A DNA stretch of 64,000 nt, from NCBI RefSeq assembly GCF_000331735.1, contig NC_020126.1, positions 372,001 through 436,000 of the forward strand, written 5' to 3'. The DNA comes from Myxococcus stipitatus DSM 14675 (GTDB lineage: Bacteria > Myxococcota > Myxococcia > Myxococcales > Myxococcaceae). Shown here piece after piece: positions 52,692 through 60,820 of this stretch. Every line of letters begins with the position of its first letter. Within the stretch, counting starts at the first letter, position 1. The notes beneath the pieces were generated by a model. The model was not told the origin of the DNA. It was given only the letters and a program-made list of their open reading frames with translations, and searched no databases. The position numbers and the translations under genes are program-made.

Positions 52692-53378
52692 TCAGGGCAC
52701 GAAGTGGGGGAAGAGAAGGGCCAGCACGGCGGCGGTGGCGGCGGCGGAGGGCACGGTGTCGGGCGACTCGGGAGTGAGCCAGCCCTCCTCCACGAGGAAC
52801 GCGGTCATCGCGCGGCGCAGCTTGTTCTCGCGAGTCCGCAGCTCCTGGCGGGACAGTCCCAGGACCTGTCCCGCGCGCTCCTGGGAAAGTCCCTGGACGA
52901 AGCGCAGGTCGGCCAGCCGGCGCGTCGGTTCATCGAGCCCCGCGAGGAAGCGGGTCACCAGCTCCCGCGTCTCCACCTCCAGCGCCCGGTCCTCCGGAGA
53001 AGGGGCGTTGCTCGCCAGCCGCTCCGCCATGAGCGTGTCGTCCAAGGGCACCGCCTCGCGGGCGATGCGTCCGGCGGCTCGAAGCACATCCACCGCGGCC
53101 TGTCGCGCCACCGCGTTCAGCCACGAGGAGAAGGGCCTCACGCCGTCGTAGGCCCGCCTCGCCTGCTCCCGGAAGGCGCGCACGAAGGTCTCCTGGTGCG
53201 CGGCCTCCAGGTCCAGCGGCCCCACGCGCGCCAGGCCTCCAGGACCATGCGAGACGTAGGTGCGCGACAGGAAGCGCGCCACATGCGCGGAGTAGGCCTG
53301 GTACACGCGGGTGAGCGCCTCCGGCTCTCCCCGGCGAAAGGCCTCCAGCAACTTCGGGTTCTCCCTCAGCAGCGACAT
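52692..53378 (-). CDS. Sigma-70 family (ECF-like) sigma factor with hydrophobic tail
   Basis: 228 residues from the ATG at 53378 with GGGAG upstream. Region 2 is recognisable (VYQAYSAHVARFLSR, FVRAFREQARRAYDG, PFSSWLNAVARQAAVD) and region 4 follows (LRFVQGLSQERAGQVLGLS, QELRTRENKLRRAMTAFL). The last ~20 residues (SAAATAAVLALLFPHF) are strongly hydrophobic, unusual for a sigma factor; it may be membrane-associated or bind the anti-sigma there. The gene is 13 bp downstream of the RCC1 lipoprotein and 16 bp upstream of its anti-sigma partner, so all four genes could be co-transcribed. Confidence 0.88.
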   Translation of the reverse strand: MSLLRENPKLLEAFRRGEPEALTRVYQAYSAHVARFLSRTYVSHGPGGLARVGPLDLEAAHQETFVRAFREQARRAYDGVRPFSSWLNAVARQAAVDVLRAAGRIAREAVPLDDTLMAERLASNAPSPEDRALEVETRELVTRFLAGLDEPTRRLADLRFVQGLSQERAGQVLGLSRQELRTRENKLRRAMTAFLVEEGWLTPESPDTVPSAAATAAVLALLFPHFVP

Positions 53379-53391
53379 TCCGTTCTCCCTC

Positions 53392-54630
53392 TCAGGGGGC
53401 CCCAAGCCCCTGCACCACCACGGGCGTCTTGCGGTCCGTCTGCGACCCGTCCCCCAACTGGCCGGTGGCGTTGCCGCCCCAGCACTGCACGCGCCCGTCC
53501 TTCAGCACCGCGCACGTGTTCGACGCACCCGTGTCCACATCCACGACTTCACCGCCCAGGTCCGACACGCTCACCGGCGCGGGCCGGTGGAGCTGGGTCC
53601 CGTCGCCCACCTGCCCCTCCCCATTCGCCCCCCAGCACCGGGTCCGGCCGTCTGGACTCAGCGCGCAGGTGCTGCCGCCCCCCGCCCGCACCTGCTGGAT
53701 GTCCGACGGCAGTCCCACGGGCCGCACCGGGACGCTCCGGTTCAGCGCGGTGTCATCCCCCAGCTCTCCGGAGGCATTGAGGCCCCAGCACTCGATGGTC
53801 CCCTCTCCCACGCGCGCGCAGGTGTGGCTGGCCCCCGCCGTCAGCGCGCGCACCGGGCCGGACAGCCCCTGCACCTGCACGGGCCCCGAGCGGACGTCGA
53901 GCCCCGACTTGCCATCCCCCAGCGCCCCGTACCGGTTGTCGCCCCAGCACCAGGCCTTGCCGTCGGACGTGGCGACACACGTGTGCCGGTCTCCCGCGGT
54001 GATGGCGCTGATGTTGGCGGGCAGCCCCTTCACGGCGAGCGGCTTGGGGGGCAGGTTGCTCGGGATGTCGATGCCGGGCAGGCCCAATTGGATGTCGTCG
54101 TTGTTCCCCCAGCACATCACCGCGCCCGTCGCGTGGAGCGTGCAGGAGTGCTCGCCTCCCACGGCCAGGGCCACGACGTCGGTGCTCAGGTCGATGACCG
54201 GCTTGGGCTCGAGTGCGGGCGTCGTCGCGTCGGGGATGCACAGCTGGAACCGGTTGTTGCTGCCCCAGCAGCGCACCTGGCCTCCCTCCAGGAGCGCGCA
54301 GGTGTGCTCGCCGCCGGCGGAGATGGCGAGCACGCCCTGGCTCAACCCGCGCACGTCCACGGCGGTGGCGCGCAGCGCACGCGTGCCGTCCCCCGCCAGC
54401 CCCGTGCCGCCCCAGCACCGCACACCGCCCGTCTCCAGCAGCGCGCAGGCGTGTTGCCGCCCCACCGTCACCTTCCGGGCCAGTCCCCGTTGCTCGGGCG
54501 GCGGACACGATGGCGGGACGTCCGCCTGGCAGTCCGACTCAGGGGGAGGCGTGGGGGTGCTCTGGATGGGGTCCAGACACGCGCCTGTCAGCGCGGTGCA
54601 CACGAGAAGAGCCCCGATGTGATTCTTCAT
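53392..54630 (-). CDS. RCC1-repeat lipoprotein
   Basis: 412 residues from the ATG at 54630. Signal with lipobox LTGACLDP, a Pro/Ser stalk, then about seven RCC1-type propeller repeats of ~50 residues of the form ALL..G.VRCWG.N..GQLGDG, e.g. TCALSPDGRTRCWGANGEGQ and TCAVLKDGRVQCWGG. These form a seven-bladed beta-propeller, a common myxobacterial surface fold for protein or ligand binding. Likely outer-membrane anchored. It precedes the sigma/anti-sigma/caspase genes on the same strand, only 13 bp from the sigma start, so it may be the sensor-side member of that unit. Confidence 0.88.
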   Translation of the reverse strand: MKNHIGALLVCTALTGACLDPIQSTPTPPPESDCQADVPPSCPPPEQRGLARKVTVGRQHACALLETGGVRCWGGTGLAGDGTRALRATAVDVRGLSQGVLAISAGGEHTCALLEGGQVRCWGSNNRFQLCIPDATTPALEPKPVIDLSTDVVALAVGGEHSCTLHATGAVMCWGNNDDIQLGLPGIDIPSNLPPKPLAVKGLPANISAITAGDRHTCVATSDGKAWCWGDNRYGALGDGKSGLDVRSGPVQVQGLSGPVRALTAGASHTCARVGEGTIECWGLNASGELGDDTALNRSVPVRPVGLPSDIQQVRAGGGSTCALSPDGRTRCWGANGEGQVGDGTQLHRPAPVSVSDLGGEVVDVDTGASNTCAVLKDGRVQCWGGNATGQLGDGSQTDRKTPVVVQGLGAP

Positions 54631-54656
54631 GAACGCCACCCCCACCGAACGAGCCA

Positions 54657-54692
54657 GCGGGCCCCACGGAAGGACTGCTCCGAGGGGCCCGC
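54657..54692 (-). repeat. Inverted repeat between the DUF4397 and RCC1 genes
   Basis: GCGGGCCCC (54657-54665) and GGGGCCCGC (54684-54692) pair perfectly over 9 bp with an 18-base loop. It lies in the leader of the RCC1 gene and downstream of the DUF4397 stop, so it could be a terminator of the latter or a 5' UTR structure. No U-run follows. A weaker 6-bp stem (CCGTAA/TTACGG, 54725-54741) overlaps the DUF4397 stop. Confidence 0.5.
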
Positions 54693-54735
54693 CAGATGAC
54701 CTGGGTATTGATGGAACGACCGCACCGTAAAGACG

Positions 54736-56202
54736 TTACGGCAGAGGGTGGACACCTAATGCACCCCAAGGCGAAGTCCGCGTATCCACGAGCACCAGCC
54801 GGAAGCCCTGCTCGTTTTCTCCAACAGTGGGAGTGAGGGCGCCCAGGGCCACGGCGAAGACGCCTCGGCCGACGAAGGGGGCGGTGTCGAGCTGGAACCG
54901 GGCCACGGGCGAGCGGTCCGACGCGGAGGCCGCGGCCACGCCGACGACGACGCGCCGCGAAGGGAGCTCCAGGCCCGCGGGCGCGGAGGCCTGACGATAG
55001 GGCACGTCATTGAAGGCCGCGCTGGCCGGCACGAGCCCCGCTTCCAGCGGAGCGACATCCACGACGGGCGCATCGGGCGAGGCATGGATGACCCGCAGGC
55101 GCAGGCTGTCCGCGTCGGAGACGAAGTCATCGGAGAAGGCCAGGAGCTCGAAGGTGGAGTCCGCCGGGTCGTTCGCGGCGGGGCTGAGGAAGCCTGACGC
55201 CAAGGCGAGGTAGCGCTGCCCGGCCACCAACGACGGCGTGGCGCGCGAGGCGGCCGGAGCGCCCGCGGGGCGCGTGCTCCCCGAGACGTTGACGAAGAAG
55301 TCCAGGGTGTAGGGACCCGGAGGCACCTGGATGGGGGCGGAGAGGTTGCCGAAGGTCAACCCATCCACCAGCTCCGTGGTACCCGCGAAGATGTCCACCG
55401 AGGGTGCGTCGGGCGAGGCGTGCAGCGCGTAGACGACGGGATTCTGCCGGACCAGGCCCACGCCCGCGGCCAGCAGCCCGAAGCCTCCGGGGGCACCGGG
55501 CTTCTCGGAGAGCTGCCCGGTGGCGATGACGAACAGCTCTCCGCGCGAGGGCAGTGCGGGGAGGGTGAAGGCCGTCACCTTCGTGTGCGTGGCCGTGCGG
55601 ATGCCCACCTGGAGGACCTGCCCGGAGGGCAGCTCCACGCCCGCGGCCCCCGTGTCCTGGAAGCGCTGCAGCCCGGTGATTTCGGACGTGCCGTCGTCAC
55701 CGACGTCCAGGGAGACGGTGGGCGCGTCCGCGCCCGCATGGATGATGCGCACGCGCGTGCGTCCCTCCGCGGGAGGGTTGAAGCCCTCGGTGAGCGGCAG
55801 CACGCGGAAGGCCCGCGACGGCTCCGAGGAGGAGAGCAGCCCCGCGGCCACCGCGCTGAGCGTGTGTCCTTCGCCGAGCGTCAGCGGGCCCGTGGAGTAG
55901 ACAGGCGTGGACGTGGCCGCCGCGCCGACCGGGCGCACCTGGACGTTGTACGTGCCCGTGGGGACCGACGCGTAGAGGGTGGTGTCTCCATACTTCACGT
56001 TGCTGAAGAGCGGCGTGCTCTGTCCTTCCGCGTAGATGTCCACCGCGGGCGCATCCGGTGAGGCGTGGATGATGCGCAGCCGCGCCTTCGTGGCCGGCGG
56101 CTCCTCGGGATGGGAGGGCTCGTCTCCTCCGCACCCCGCGAGCGAGGACAGCGCGGTGAGCGCGACGAGGGCACAGCGGGTTCTCCAGGGGTTGCTCGGC
56201 AT
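54736..56202 (-). CDS. DUF4397-repeat lipoprotein
   Basis: 488 residues. Signal with lipobox SLAGCGGDEP. Four DUF4397-type domains of about 100-120 residues follow, each opening with the family hallmark (R)IIHASPDAPAVDIY, RVRIIHAGADAPTVSLDV, YALHASPDAPSVDIF or RVIHASPDAPVVDV and containing a G.Y.(V/L)(Q/D) strand. The domain is a beta-rich module of secreted bacterial proteins of unknown function. Likely outer-membrane-anchored. Its own promoter should lie in the 180 bp shared with the divergent S9 peptidase gene. Confidence 0.9.
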   Translation of the reverse strand: MPSNPWRTRCALVALTALSSLAGCGGDEPSHPEEPPATKARLRIIHASPDAPAVDIYAEGQSTPLFSNVKYGDTTLYASVPTGTYNVQVRPVGAAATSTPVYSTGPLTLGEGHTLSAVAAGLLSSSEPSRAFRVLPLTEGFNPPAEGRTRVRIIHAGADAPTVSLDVGDDGTSEITGLQRFQDTGAAGVELPSGQVLQVGIRTATHTKVTAFTLPALPSRGELFVIATGQLSEKPGAPGGFGLLAAGVGLVRQNPVVYALHASPDAPSVDIFAGTTELVDGLTFGNLSAPIQVPPGPYTLDFFVNVSGSTRPAGAPAASRATPSLVAGQRYLALASGFLSPAANDPADSTFELLAFSDDFVSDADSLRLRVIHASPDAPVVDVAPLEAGLVPASAAFNDVPYRQASAPAGLELPSRRVVVGVAAASASDRSPVARFQLDTAPFVGRGVFAVALGALTPTVGENEQGFRLVLVDTRTSPWGALGVHPLP

Positions 56203-56382
56203 GTTCCGCTCCTCGGGAAGGGGTCCGCGCCCTCACGACGCGAGACCGGGTCCGTGGCGGGGCATTACGGGCAGAGCCCGAGCGTCTGGTTGATGCGCTG
56301 GGAATTTCAGGGGGCACGAGGCTGTCGAGCGGCGCGCTGCGGCGTGCGCCCGGATGGAGGGCTGCTGCTAGCGTGGAGCGTC

Positions 56383-58407
56383 ATGACCCCTGCACTGATT
56401 CCCCTCGTCGTGTCCTTGATGACCGGACAGGTCGCGCCCGCTGCTCCGGCGCAGGCGCCTCGCTCCGAGGCCCGGTCCCCGGAGAAGCCGTCCCAGGTGC
56501 CTGGAATCGCGCCGCTCCCCGGTCAGCCCAACCTCTGGGTGAGCAACGTGCCCGCCGTGCCGGAGGCGTTCCGCCGCAGGATGGAGCAATACCTGGAGGC
56601 GCGCTCCGCCAGGTTCGCGGACATCCGGGATGACGGCAAGGAGATGCTCATCGTCACGCGGTTCGCGGACACCAACCAGCTCCACGTGGTGGAGATGCCC
56701 ATGGGGGCGCGCACGCAAATCACTTTCACGAAGGAGCCCATCAACCAGGCGCAGTTCCAGCCCGGCAACGCGCGCGTCATCTACTACCTGCAGGACACGG
56801 GGGGCGGGGAGTTCTTCCAGGTGTTCCGCCTGAACCGGGACACGGGCCGCTCGGACCTGCTGACGGACGGCAAGAGCCGGCATCAGAGCCTGCAGGTGTC
56901 GCCGGACGGCCGCTGGCTGACGTACTCCGGCACGGGCCGCAACGGCAAGGACACGGACGTGTACGTGGCCCCCACGTCGGACCCGATGAAGGCCCGCCGC
57001 GTCACGCAGGAGGAGGGCTCGTGGGGGGGCCTCGAGTTCTCCGCGGATGGCTCGAAGCTGCTCGTGTCGCGGTTCCGCGCCATCGACGATGTGGACCTGT
57101 ACGTGGTGGACGTGGCGACGGGGGAGCGCCGTCCGCTCACGCCCCAGGGACAGGGCAAGGGCGGCGTCTCCACGGCCCGCTTCGCTCACGACGGCAAGAG
57201 CGTGTACGTGGTGACGGACCGCTACAGCGACTTCTCGGAGCTGTACCAGGTGGACCTGGACAAGGCGCCCCCCGCCACGCCGCCGGAGTCCTTGACGAAG
57301 TCGGTGCGGTGGAACGTGACGGACCTCTCGCTGTCACCGGATGGACGCCGGTTGGTGGTGTCCTTCAACGAGGATGGCTACTCGAAGGTGTCCCTGCTGG
57401 ACACGCGCACGCGGAAGCTCTCCCCGGTGGACTCGCTGCCCCAGGGCCTGGTGTTCGGGGTGGAGTTCCCTCGGCGGCGCTCGGACTTGCTGGCCCTCAC
57501 GATGGGGGACGCGAAGAGCCCCATGGACGCGTGGACCCTGGACTTGAAGACGCGCAAGCCCACGCGCTGGACGCGGTCCGAGATGGGCGGGCTCAACCCC
57601 GACGCGTTCGCGGAGCCGACGCTCGTGCGCTATCCGTCCACGGACGGCGTCCAGGTGCCGGCGTTCCTGTACCTGCCGAAGAAGGCCCCCGGGAAGGTGC
57701 CCGTGGTGGTCATCTTCCACGGCGGGCCGGAGGGGCAGAGCCTGCCCACGTTCAGCACCTTCGCGCAGTTCGCCGCCACGGAATTGGGCATGGCGGTGCT
57801 CGTGCCCAACGTGCGGGGCTCGGATGGGTACGGCAAGGCGTACCGGGCCATGGACGACGGCGTGAAGCGCGAGCAGAGCCTGGCGGACATCGGCGCGACG
57901 CTGGACTTCATCGCCTCGCGCAAGGAGCTGGATGCCTCGCGCGTGGGGGTCTATGGCGGCTCCTACGGCGGCTACATGACGCTGGCCTCGGTGGCCTTCT
58001 ATCCCGAGCGCGTGAAGGCGGCGGTGGACGTGGTGGGCATCTCCTCGCTGCCCAGCTTCCTGGAGAACACGCAGGCGTATCGCCGGGACTTGCGGCGCGC
58101 GGAGTACGGCGACGAGCGCCTCCCCGAGGTGCGCAAGGTGCAGGAGCGCATCTCGCCCCTGGGCTCCGTGGACAAGATTCGCGCGGCGCTCTACGTGCAG
58201 CAGGGAGCCAATGACCCGCGGGTGCCGCAGTCGGAGGCGGAGCAGATTGTCCAGGCCGTGCGCAAGCGCGCGCCGGACGTCTGGTACATGCTGGCCACCG
58301 ACGAGGGCCACGGCTTCCAGAAGAAGGCCAACCGCGACTTCGCCCAGCTCACCGCGCTGATGTTCTTCGAGCGCCAGCTGAGCCCCCCGGCGCAGCCCAA
58401 GCCCTGA
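56383..58407 (+). CDS. Secreted S9-family serine peptidase
   Basis: 674 residues from the ATG at 56383, which opens a signal peptide (PALIPLVVSLMTGQVAPAAP). N-terminal propeller with TolB-like blades (SPDGRWLTYSGTG, FSADGSKLLVSRFR). C-terminal alpha/beta hydrolase: VVIFHGGPEGQ oxyanion region, S527 in GGSYGGYMTL, D611 in GANDPRVP and H643 in DEGHGFQ. A dipeptidyl- or oligo-peptidase, probably periplasmic. Second S9 peptidase of the window, only distantly like 33123-35243. Divergent from the DUF4397 lipoprotein. TAGCGT, 8 bases before the ATG, could be a -10 box, though GGAG in between may be the ribosome site. Confidence 0.92.
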   Translation: MTPALIPLVVSLMTGQVAPAAPAQAPRSEARSPEKPSQVPGIAPLPGQPNLWVSNVPAVPEAFRRRMEQYLEARSARFADIRDDGKEMLIVTRFADTNQLHVVEMPMGARTQITFTKEPINQAQFQPGNARVIYYLQDTGGGEFFQVFRLNRDTGRSDLLTDGKSRHQSLQVSPDGRWLTYSGTGRNGKDTDVYVAPTSDPMKARRVTQEEGSWGGLEFSADGSKLLVSRFRAIDDVDLYVVDVATGERRPLTPQGQGKGGVSTARFAHDGKSVYVVTDRYSDFSELYQVDLDKAPPATPPESLTKSVRWNVTDLSLSPDGRRLVVSFNEDGYSKVSLLDTRTRKLSPVDSLPQGLVFGVEFPRRRSDLLALTMGDAKSPMDAWTLDLKTRKPTRWTRSEMGGLNPDAFAEPTLVRYPSTDGVQVPAFLYLPKKAPGKVPVVVIFHGGPEGQSLPTFSTFAQFAATELGMAVLVPNVRGSDGYGKAYRAMDDGVKREQSLADIGATLDFIASRKELDASRVGVYGGSYGGYMTLASVAFYPERVKAAVDVVGISSLPSFLENTQAYRRDLRRAEYGDERLPEVRKVQERISPLGSVDKIRAALYVQQGANDPRVPQSEAEQIVQAVRKRAPDVWYMLATDEGHGFQKKANRDFAQLTALMFFERQLSPPAQPKP

Positions 58408-58599
58408 GCCTCGCGGGGCGATTCCCAGACATCCCTCCGAGACATTTCAAGATGTTTGAGACGGTGAGGTGGTTTTGACACCTCGCCCACCTCCGAGGGG
58501 TGTCTGGTCTCTGGGCAGCTGGCAAGCACACTCGGAAACAAGTGTGTCCTGCTACACTGTCGGCGTGTCTGTCGTCACGCGTTGTCCAGAGGGGGCTGC

Positions 58600-60807
58600 A
58601 TGCGCTTGTCCGCGACGATTTCCCACGGGGGGCTCCCCACGGATTCAGGCGTGTCCCGCCTCCAGGTGGAGGAAGGTCTCTCCCGGCTCTTCGTCGCGGA
58701 TGTGGAGTGCGTCAGCGCGGACCCCGACTGGGACCTGGGCGCGCTGCTGGGGACTGACGCGAGCGTGAGCGTGGTGGACCGGGACGCGGTCCGACACTTC
58801 CACGGCGTGGTGGAGGAGGCGGAGTACCTTCAGCGTCGGGGCGACCTCTTCGTCTACCGGCTGCGGTTGCAGCCCCGGCTCCAGGGGCTCGCGCACCGGC
58901 TGCGCAGCCGCATCTTCCAGGACCAGGGCAGCGTGGCCGTCATCAAGGAGGTGCTCTCCGGCGCGGGTCTCCCGGATGACGCGGTCTGCTGGGGCGTGGC
59001 CGAAGGTCCCGCGCGCGAGTACTGCACGCAGTGGCGGGAGAGTGAGCTGGCCTTCGTCCTCCGGTTGCTCGAGGACGCGGGCATGTTCTTCTGGTTCGAG
59101 CACTCGGCGTCGGGCCATGTGATGCACGTGGCGGACTCGCCCGCGGCGCATCAGCCGATGGAGGGCTCCGTCGGGCTCTCCTTCCGCACGCGGGAGGGGG
59201 GCGAGGCGCTGCGCGATATCGTCACGCGCGTCACGTACACGTCTCGCGTCGTGCCGGACGCGGTGACGCTGCGCGACTGGAACTGGCTCACCCCGCAGGT
59301 GCTGCCGGAGGCGAAGCTCTCCGCGCCGGAGGGCGGCGCGCTGGAGCAGTACGAGTTCCCGTCGGGGTTCGTCAGCGCGGCCGCGGGCAAGCAGCGCGCG
59401 GCGGACCGGCTGACCGCGCTGCGGGCCCGTCAGCGCGTCCTGCGCGGGACGACGCCGTGCCTGCGCCTGGCGCCGGGGCGCCGCTTCGAGCTGTTCGACG
59501 CCGAGCCCGCGCCCCTCAATGGCGGCTACCTGCTGCTGGAGGTGCGCCACGTCTACGAGGACCCCACGGCCGGGACGATGGCGGACGGGGACGCGCACTA
59601 CCGCGCCGAGTTCACCGCCGTCCCAGGCGCGGTGGAGTTCCGCCCGCCTCGCGTGACGCCGCGGCCTCGCATCAACGGCAAGGAGCTGGCCGTGGTGACG
59701 GGGCCGGCGGGCGAGGAGATTCACGTCGACGAGTTCGGCCGCGTGAAGGTGCACTTCTACTGGGACCGCGAGGGGAAGGTGGACGACACCGCCTCGTGCT
59801 GGATGCGGGTGCAGCAGCAGAACACGGCGGGCAGCCAGATTCTCCCGCGCGTGGGCTGGGAGGTGGAGGTGGGCTTCCTCCACGGCGACCCGGACCGGCC
59901 GGTGGTGATGCAGAAGGTCTACAACGCGGAGACGATGCCGCCGTACGCCCTGCCAGACAACCTGATGCAGAGCGCGCTGCAGTCCTCGTCGACGCCGGGG
60001 GGCGGGGGCACCAACGAGGTGCGTCTCAACGACGGAAATGGCGCGATGGAGTTCTTCCTCCATGCGCAGAAGGACCTCTCGCTCCAGGCGGGCCACAACC
60101 TCACGGAGCAGATTGCCGTGGATGAGGCCGTGCAGGTCACCTCGGACAGCACGAGCAGCATCGGCGCCACCGAGGACGTCTCCATCGGGGGCAACCAGAG
60201 CGCCAGCGTCACCGGGATGCTGTCCGAGGACACCGCGGGCACGAAGAAGGTCGTCGTGAGCGCGATGGACCAGTGGGGCGTGGGCGCCATGCATGCCACG
60301 CACGTGAAGGGCGCCCGGACGGAGAACGTCGGCGGCCTGCGCAACGTGCTCGCGCAGAAGGTGTCGGAGACCTTCAACGCGGACCTCACGACGAGCGTCG
60401 GCGGCGTGCTGAGCATCAACACGGTGGGCGCCATCGTCGAGGCGGTGGCGGGCAACAAGACCGAGCTGGTGGCCGGCGCGAAGGTGGAGAAGATCACCGG
60501 CTCGAAGGCCGAGAACATCGGCGCGGCGAAGGTGATGACCGCGGGCGCGGTGAACATCAAGACGGGGAAGGACCTCACGCTGGCGTCGGGCGGGGCCATG
60601 GCCATCACCACCGGCGGCCCCATGTCCATCCAGTGCGGCAAGGACTTCAACCTGTCGGGCACCACGGTCACCATCACGGTCGGCAAGGCCACCGTGAAGG
60701 CGGGCGCGAAGCTGGAGGCCTCTCCTGCCTCGATGAAGCTGAAGGGGAGCACGGTGGGCGGTGATGGCGCCAACGTGAAGCTCAAGGGCACCATCCAGTA
60801 CAAGTAG
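58600..60807 (+). CDS. vgrG: Type VI secretion VgrG spike protein (first of three)
   Basis: 735 residues from the ATG at 58600 with GAGGGGG upstream; the frame extends earlier to a TTG. N-terminal gp27-like domain (about 10-370, with EYCTQWRESELAFVLRLLED), then the gp5 OB-fold with the VgrG signature VKVHFYWDREGK and GWEVEVGFLHGDPDRPVVM. After PPYALPDN comes a beta-helical needle with repeated G/V-rich turns (about 460-720). It ends in KLKGTIQYK, with no extra toxin domain. VgrG trimers form the tip that carries effectors out through a T6SS. No other T6SS gene is visible. Two more vgrG genes follow at 13- and 14-bp gaps. Confidence 0.93.
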   Translation: MRLSATISHGGLPTDSGVSRLQVEEGLSRLFVADVECVSADPDWDLGALLGTDASVSVVDRDAVRHFHGVVEEAEYLQRRGDLFVYRLRLQPRLQGLAHRLRSRIFQDQGSVAVIKEVLSGAGLPDDAVCWGVAEGPAREYCTQWRESELAFVLRLLEDAGMFFWFEHSASGHVMHVADSPAAHQPMEGSVGLSFRTREGGEALRDIVTRVTYTSRVVPDAVTLRDWNWLTPQVLPEAKLSAPEGGALEQYEFPSGFVSAAAGKQRAADRLTALRARQRVLRGTTPCLRLAPGRRFELFDAEPAPLNGGYLLLEVRHVYEDPTAGTMADGDAHYRAEFTAVPGAVEFRPPRVTPRPRINGKELAVVTGPAGEEIHVDEFGRVKVHFYWDREGKVDDTASCWMRVQQQNTAGSQILPRVGWEVEVGFLHGDPDRPVVMQKVYNAETMPPYALPDNLMQSALQSSSTPGGGGTNEVRLNDGNGAMEFFLHAQKDLSLQAGHNLTEQIAVDEAVQVTSDSTSSIGATEDVSIGGNQSASVTGMLSEDTAGTKKVVVSAMDQWGVGAMHATHVKGARTENVGGLRNVLAQKVSETFNADLTTSVGGVLSINTVGAIVEAVAGNKTELVAGAKVEKITGSKAENIGAAKVMTAGAVNIKTGKDLTLASGGAMAITTGGPMSIQCGKDFNLSGTTVTITVGKATVKAGAKLEASPASMKLKGSTVGGDGANVKLKGTIQYK

Positions 60808-60820
60808 CGCCGAGGGGGCC

